Shown piece by piece: positions 57,601-64,000 of a stretch of 64,000 nucleotides of DNA. The stretch's first letter is position 1. The number at the start of each line of letters is the position of its first letter. The notes beneath the pieces are model-generated. The model saw only the letters and a program-made list of their open reading frames with translations, was not told the DNA's origin and ran no database searches. The position numbers were made by a program, and so were the translations under genes. Source of the DNA: Microcyclospora pomicola (Eukaryota > Ascomycota > Dothideomycetes > Capnodiales); contig NHNY01000013.1 in NCBI GenBank assembly GCA_002786065.1, forward strand, positions 186,001 to 250,000, given 5' to 3'.

Positions 57601-60600
57601 CAGCTCCAAGTTCTTGGCATCCTTAACAGTGAATGTCTTCTCGCGGCGGAAGTCATTTTCGTTGTTCGTATTGATGATTGCAAACTCGCTAGCCTTGAAA
57701 GGTGTATCTTGCATGTCAATGCTCATCAAAAGCAGATGCGAAAGCTCAACGACGTGGACTGGGCTCACAAGACCTTTGCGCAAAAAGTTCGTCCAGTCTT
57801 TCTTGGTGTTCTTGTCGTAGATGCGGTATTTGAAGTCAAAAGGCAACAGGTTCTGCACCTCAAGTGGAGCCGAGAGACGAATGCGCATGTATGGGTAGAC
57901 ACTATGAAGATTGTTAGCAACTATTCGTTTCATAATCAATATCCCCTTTCTCAACTTACTTCGTTAAAGGATTGTTCCGGTCAAACACAGCTTGCATCTG
58001 ATAATAGAAAGGCGGCGAGGATCGGTCCTGTTCACCAGCGCAGCTCAGAGTCCTCGTCGACTTCTTCAACAGATCTTTCCAGAAGAGCCGCTCGTTACTC
58101 CACCCATAACCCAAGCCTTCTGCCGGTCGCACCACGAGCGAGTGCATGAACGCCGCGCCAACAGGAGCTGGTCGTGACTCGCCTGGCGCAATCTTTTCAA
58201 TTTTGAGCAAATGCCCTTCCTCGGGGCTGTAGACACCGAGCTCAAGCGGAATTTGTGTTTGGTTCTCGACCAGCAATGGAGAACGTAGCGTAATGTACTT
58301 GACATTGTCTGTCCCCAACTTTGTCTCGATGAGCATGCGGTGCTGGATCTTGTCTTTCCTTGGCTTCAGATTGTACAGCACTTCGCCTTCACGGCTGACC
58401 TGAATACGATCAATACTGTCGAAGCCACTGCCGTCCAATCGGACACCTATCGTGCTTGTCTGTCCTTCTGGTGATAGCGTCTCACGAGTAGTTCCAGGAT
58501 CCACAAATCGCCAAGGCTTCTCTTGTCCGTCCTCGAGTTTCTCGGCGGATCCTTCGTCATCTGAGTCGCCACTGGCCCACACGTTCACGTCGAAACCAGT
58601 ATAGTTTCGAATGCGGTATGGTGCATCACTGCCTCGTGGTTTAGAAAGCACATCTTCATCGCTTGACAAGAATTGTGCAGATTTCGATGCCAGAGCAATT
58701 GTGGCCGAAGTGACGGTCATCTCAAGCATCTTCCGTGAATACAGCTCGATGGCGAGCTTGTCCGGACTAGTCTCCTTCGCCATGTGGAACCCTAGAGACC
58801 AGGGTTCCATCAGCGGCTCCCAAGCTGACTTGGAGAAGTTGTACACATTGAGATATGTATCGAGGCTTGTGTCTGCTGTTAAATTGCCCGTCCAATCGCG
58901 CACATCGATGTCAAACTTCTTCACGCTCCAATCGAGGATGGGCAGCTCATGAAGATCCCCAATAAGCACGACACGAATGCCTTCCATTTGTATTTTCATT
59001 TCCTCGCGCTTCAGGACTGCAGAACCAAGTAGTGCCTGTTCTTGCTCCTGCGGCTTTGTAGACTGCTTCGCTGTGCTGATTGTCTTGGCGGTCGGCTTCT
59101 GGGACGTCGCAAGCGTCTTCCTCGTGGATTTGGCTTGTCGAGATTTGTTGGCGTCAGCTTTAACTTGCTGGAGCTTCTTGGGCTCCTCACTCGGTGTCGT
59201 GCCCTTGCCTCCCGCCGACATAGCAGAAGCGCGGTTCACAATCTGCATGGCGAGCAGGATGTCTCGGAGTGACAATCGCAAAACGAGCGGCTCGATATCG
59301 ACTTGTATGCTAGTAAGTGCAGAGTCCTTTCCTTGGGATCGCATGTCCAGGCTCGTCTGGATGCTAAAGTCGTCAAGGATTCGAAGCTGACTCGTCTCGA
59401 ACTTGTCCATACGGCACAAGAACATGCCGACTCTTTCTACCTGCAGCGTCATCGCATGCTGCTGTGACACGAGCACTTGTTTCGTGCCGAGTACAATGGC
59501 TTCCGAGTTGCTGATGGCGGGATTGGCAATCAGCACCACTTGTGCGTCGACAACATTGACGCGGTATGCGATGGTCATACCACCCTCCTTCTTCTCTTCG
59601 GCCACGGTTCCGTCCGAAGCAGGATTTTGCTGTTCTGCGACATCCCACGTAGCTTCGCTTGCAGCATCGCCATCTTCAGTTCTATCCTCCTCGCTCTCAT
59701 CTTCAACAACAAGTGGCTCATCTAATTTCAAGCCTTCTTGTAAGAAGTTGGAGACTGCAAAGAGGTAGTCGAGCGCAAGAATGACGCGGGGGCTGTCAAT
59801 GGTCAAGAGAGCGATAAGATTTCTCTCCTCGCCACCTGATATGGACACTGAAGCCATGAACTGTTGCTTGACGTCGGTATTGATCAGACTCATGATCTTG
59901 CGGAACTTGTTCTTTTCAACCATGCGTGTATCTGTGATTGTGAAAGACTGCACGAGTAGCTCGCTCTCCAGAGCCCCATCGCTCATCATTCGCAACTTGA
60001 CACTGGTCTCGTTCAAGGAGAACTTCGACAATGATGCCTTCTCCAGATCCTGGATAGGCTCATTCGATGCGCCGTTAACGAGCTCAAGCGCGATGGCGCC
60101 AACCTTGAAGACAAAATCGACCTTGGTCCATTTTACTTCTTGACCATCAGAGCCAAGCTCGGGTTTCAGATCGGACGGCTTGCTGTCTTGTGCGACAGTT
60201 GTCGTTTCTACCGTGCCAATATGTTGCTTCGCGGGCTCCACCACAGCATCTGAGAGATCCTCCTTGACCTCTTCTTCCACTTCTTCGCCGTCTTCCAATG
60301 CGAATGCTTGCGGAATGTTCCTCGAAAGCTCCATCAAGAATTTCAGCTGCGCCTGAGTAATTCGGAGGTTGATATTGCTCATAGCACCTTCAATCTCCAT
60401 GTCTGGTCTTTCAACCCCAGTCTTGTGCTCCACCTGAGTGAGGTTGAAATCTAGGTTGACTTTGTCGATCATCTCAAGTTCTTCAACTTTACCCTCAGCG
60501 TAATGGAAGGTAGTCAAAAGGCGAATGTTGTGGATACCTGCGCTAAGCTTGTTTGCTGTCTGCTGAGGACCTCCCTTGCCATTGTCTAGAGGCGTGAATT

Positions 60601-63600
60601 CGTTCTTGGCCCAGATCTCTCCTAACTCAGCAGTGACAAGATCCCGCTCTGGGTTGTCGGTGACGATCATGCGCGGGAACGCGACGATAGGAGTTTTGAT
60701 CCGAACGTCAAAATGCATCTTGTTGGCATTTTCCTGTACTCTGCTCGCCTGGTTTGCTGCGGCCTGACGAGCAGCATTGAAGATGGCCTGCATCTTGCCG
60801 AACTTGACCCCAAACTCCATGATCTTCCTGAACGGTTCAGTCACGAAATTGACTTTGAGTGAGCCGGAGCGTAGGTAGATGGCTGCGTCATGTCCGGGAT
60901 AGCTGGCGTCTGCGGGATCAAAAGTTTCATAGCGGAAATCAGCGAGTTCATCGCCTTGGATGGAAATCAACTGTCTTAGTGCCGAACTCTCAGCGACACC
61001 TTGGTTGATATCGTCGACAACACCGAGATTTCCGAGCCTTGTGCTGACGCGCATAGTCTTGCCGGCGATAAACACAACGACAGACGCCTCGTTCAGACTA
61101 AGTGTAGCTAACCGGATGCCATCGTTGTTGAGGATGACGGCAATACGTCTGAGCTCGACCTTGATACGGATCTTTTCCGCTTCAGGCTGAGAGGAGGCCT
61201 GCACATCTTCTGATGTTTCTGCACTCTCGATCGTTTTGGCCTCCTGCGCCTTGCTTGCATCTTGATCGCCAGACGCAAAGGTTGCTAGAACAAAGTCGAG
61301 TAGGGTCAACAACGTTTTTCGTGTAACCATGAGGTTGATCGTGGAAACAGCTACATCGAGATTTGTTTTGATGCCTTCATATTTGGAGCTGAACTCAGGA
61401 TGATCTTTATTGACCATCATAAAGTGAACACTGAGGAGATCTTTCTGTTCCTGCGATTGAAGATCCTCGCTAGAAACAAGGTTCTTGAACTCGGGCTCAG
61501 GCGACTGCTCCACGTGGTCCTCCACAGTCAGCGCACGAAGTCTGACGTCTGCGACCATATCGAACGCGCGTTGGTAGAATTGCAGGTAGAAAGTCTCCGC
61601 AATGAGGTCGACGAGAAGTTGATCATCCTTCTTCCCTTCTGGATCTGCTTTGTACAAAGAACCTTGCAGCTTGTCGACGGTAAATTGAAACTCGAAATTC
61701 TTCTGCGCCGGGTTGACCTCTTGTTTCTTCGCTGCAGCGCCAGTCTTGACCTCGTGTTCATGCTTCTTCTGCTCCACACCATGTTCCTCATCGATGATGA
61801 GCTCGTCCCTTGGGGCCTGGAATGATTTGCCGCGTGGTCGACCTTGCACGGCAGGGCCTGCGCTCTTCCTTCGATCTGCTTTGGTAGTTTCCAGAGCGGA
61901 GGTCTCGTTCTCGGCAGTGGTTGGTTCCTTGTGATCAGATTTGGGAATCGCAGTCTCCAACAGCTTCATCATTGATTTGTACTTGGCATCGCTGAACTTG
62001 GCATGAAGGACCGGCAAATGACCAATGATCCTGAACTTAGTCAGGTCTGCGGTCTTGGAGACGATGCAAGTCTCTATGGTAAAGTCCATGTTGATGCGTT
62101 CCACGACATGAAATTGCTTCGATGGCGACTTCTCGTCCAGCTGTTTGCGAGTTTCGTCCACAGTAGTACCGATGAGCACCTGAGTAGACTCGAGCTTAAG
62201 CGTGAATTTGTCATACATGAGGCTTTCGAGCTTCTGCAAGTCTGTATCGGTGTACTTCTGCTTTTGCTTGCTATTGATGTCGGCCAGCGTCTCCTTGTCG
62301 ATGAGATCGCTGCGAACACTTGCATGGCCGGCATCAACAATCAAGCAGATGCTACTCTTCTTTGTTACTGAGTCTGGTACAATTATAAGAGGAGCTTGTA
62401 AATCGAGTTGGACATCAACAGACTTGTGCTCTTGCAGCGCAAACTCAAGACCAGCCCGAGTCTGCTGTCGCAGGCCCTCGACCGTTGATCCAGCAGTTTC
62501 CATGAGCGCACCAATGGATTCCATATGCTTCTCTGGCGGCTTGAAAAATTTGGTTACTTGCACCACAAAATTAGGGTTATAGACGATTTCCATGGCCTTC
62601 AACTTGAGGTTGACGGCGGAATCTGCCCGGCCATCAAGAGGGTTCCGCTCGAAGGACATGCTGAAGAAAGGATCCTGCTCCTCCTCATCGTCATCATCAC
62701 CTTCTTTATCATCAGCGCCGAGTTCCTTTATGCGCTGCTGATCTGGGATCTCTTGAGCATCCTTCACCGTGAGCATCTGCTCGAACAAGTTGCCCTCAGT
62801 CGAGCCATCGGTCAGGCGCATACCACCCAGACTAAGGTTGACAAGCATTGAATCGGTCCGCTGCAGGTACTCCGTGCTGAAGTCGTCGAACAGCAGCCTC
62901 AGAAGGTCTGACTTTGTGCCATGTGGGTCTTTCCGCAATGTGAAACTGCCAGTTTTGAGATTCATATCGACCTGCAGCTTAACAGCTTCCTTCGGCGCAT
63001 CGACGGCTTCGGCCAGATTCTGCTTCTCGTCAAAATCGATCGCTTCGTAAAGCTCCTTTCTTTGCTCCTCGGTCATCTGGCTGTCATCATGCTGCTCCTC
63101 TTGCTTCGTGGCACTGGCTCCCCAGATATAGCTCGACCACGTCGCTTTTGGTTTTTCCTGCTTCTTCACACCGACATTTTCTTTGCGCAGCTCGTTTCTG
63201 GCGAGCGAACGCCAAAATCGCAGATCTTCGTACGAGAGCTTTTGTTCCAGCGCATCCATCTCCTTCATTTCCTCGGGCGTCAACTTTTCTTCCTTCTTTT
63301 TCCTCTTGAACAGCGAAATATATCTTTTGCGATCGTCTCGCCGCTCCGCGAAATATGCCCATGACCATCGTCGGTTCCGCTCGTGTATCCGATCAAGTAC
63401 AGCTTTCCCAGCAAATTCCAGCCAAGCTCGTGGGTTGTCTTTGGGTGATTCGCTGGGTTGTAGTTTCCGGTACTCTTGATGCCGAATAAAGAAGTGGAAT
63501 AAGTCAACTAACATCAACGCGTCACGGTATTGGTGCTCGTCCAACACGAATCCAAGCTCGTTGAAGAGAAGGCGGGCTTTGGTCTTGGGGCGATCCGTTT

Positions 63601-64000
63601 TCCCAGACTTGTCCATCTCTAGACCAGCACGGCCCGAGACAGGCTTCAGAATGTACTGATGCTCATTGACTTCCGGGCTATCACCTTTGATGATCATCGC
63701 CCTGAACTTCTCCAACATAGCCTTGCGATCAGCATCCTGCGGCTGCGCATCCTTCTGGCCGGTGCCAGTACCCAACAGCTCTGCATCCGTGTCCCAGTAT
63801 AGTGCTAGTGCTCCAAGAGTGGCCAGTTTGTGCGAAGTGGTGCTAGTGCTCTGTATCCACGTTGGTCTCCAGTTCTCATCAGTGCTGACAGCACTGAGCT
63901 CCTGCAACGTCAGCCCGACAGCGAAAGGATGCTTCGGATCACTCAATGCATCTTCGTAGCGAATGTGCACGTTCTTCACTTGTATCTGAACATTGTCGAT
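54646..64000 (-). CDS. VPS13: VPS13 lipid-transfer protein, C-terminal part (5' end outside the window)
   Basis: VPS13 is a very large bridge-like protein that carries lipids between membranes at contact sites (vacuole, mitochondria, endosomes, prospore membrane). The window holds exons 57960-64000 (open through the edge) and 54646-57901, about 3,100 residues; the two join in phase as NNPLTN-VYPYMRIRL across a 58-bp intron. The edge sequence (NVQIQVKNVHIRYEDALSD) is from the conserved N-terminal region just after the chorein start, so little is missing. The repeating beta-groove part follows, then the adaptor-binding region with APYRIRNYTGFDVNVWA near 58600. The conserved C-terminal block is [27 protein letters not shown] near 55620, and a PH-like end finishes at NDKWNAKG. 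The gene looks intact. Confidence 0.95.

Noticed and set aside
56983-58149. 388-codon plus-strand open frame over VPS13, and other long plus-strand frames at 54937-56790
   Set aside because: These are antisense shadows of the uninterrupted VPS13 exons and cross its intron without any splice logic.
1-64000. tRNA, 5S rRNA, CRISPR and transposable elements
   Set aside because: I looked for T-loop (GGTTCGANNCC) patterns, long terminal or inverted repeats, transposase or reverse-transcriptase motifs and direct-repeat arrays by eye and found none. A covariance-model or repeat scan could still reveal degraded pieces.

Overview
The window looks like nuclear DNA of a filamentous ascomycete (Pezizomycotina; a Dothideomycetes-like fungus is my guess, not proven). 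Genes are split by short introns (mostly 40-90 bp, GT-AG, often with a CTAAC/CTGAC branch site). The gene content is typical of moulds: a HET-domain gene, a Zn2Cys6 regulator, a DUF3425 bZIP, a cell-wall alpha-1,3-glucan synthase and an O-methyltransferase pair. I saw no transposon, viral relic, rRNA or tRNA gene.

Layout. 0.7-7.3 kb: the mitochondrial i-AAA protease YME1 and ribosomal protein eL8 share a divergent promoter, followed by a GPI-type GH76 wall mannanase. 8-14.8 kb: a Zn2Cys6 regulator, a seven-exon aldo-keto reductase and a HET protein. 15-17.2 kb: a class II ketose-bisphosphate aldolase and a DenD-like sugar-acid dehydrogenase are convergent and 81 bp apart, with a CreA-type palindrome upstream of the aldolase. 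17.8-22.4 kb: a SET-domain lysine methyltransferase and a membrane-anchored histidine acid phosphatase. 23.1-31 kb: the meiotic axis protein HOP1 (HORMA plus PHD, nine exons) lies divergent to a YTH-domain RNA-binding protein.

31.8-39 kb is accessory in character: an epoxide-hydrolase-like gene with an in-frame stop hidden in an intron-like 51-bp stretch, two divergent COMT-type O-methyltransferases and a bZIP regulator, with no PKS, NRPS or terpene backbone gene in view. 40-52 kb is an alpha-glucan locus: a 2,431-residue alpha-1,3-glucan synthase divergent to a secreted GH13 amylase or glucanotransferase across a 2.8-kb gene-free gap. 54.6-64 kb holds the C-terminal ~3,100 residues of VPS13, whose 5' end lies beyond the window.

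Exon structures were worked out by eye from splice signals, reading phase and conserved protein motifs. For the aldo-keto reductase, HOP1, the phosphatase, GH76, SET, HET, YTH, aldolase and bZIP genes the exons sum to an exact multiple of three. The least ordinary points are the masked stop in the epoxide hydrolase, the aldolase/DenD pair, the orphan methyltransferase cluster, the HOP1/YTH neighbourhood and the altered tail of the amylase.
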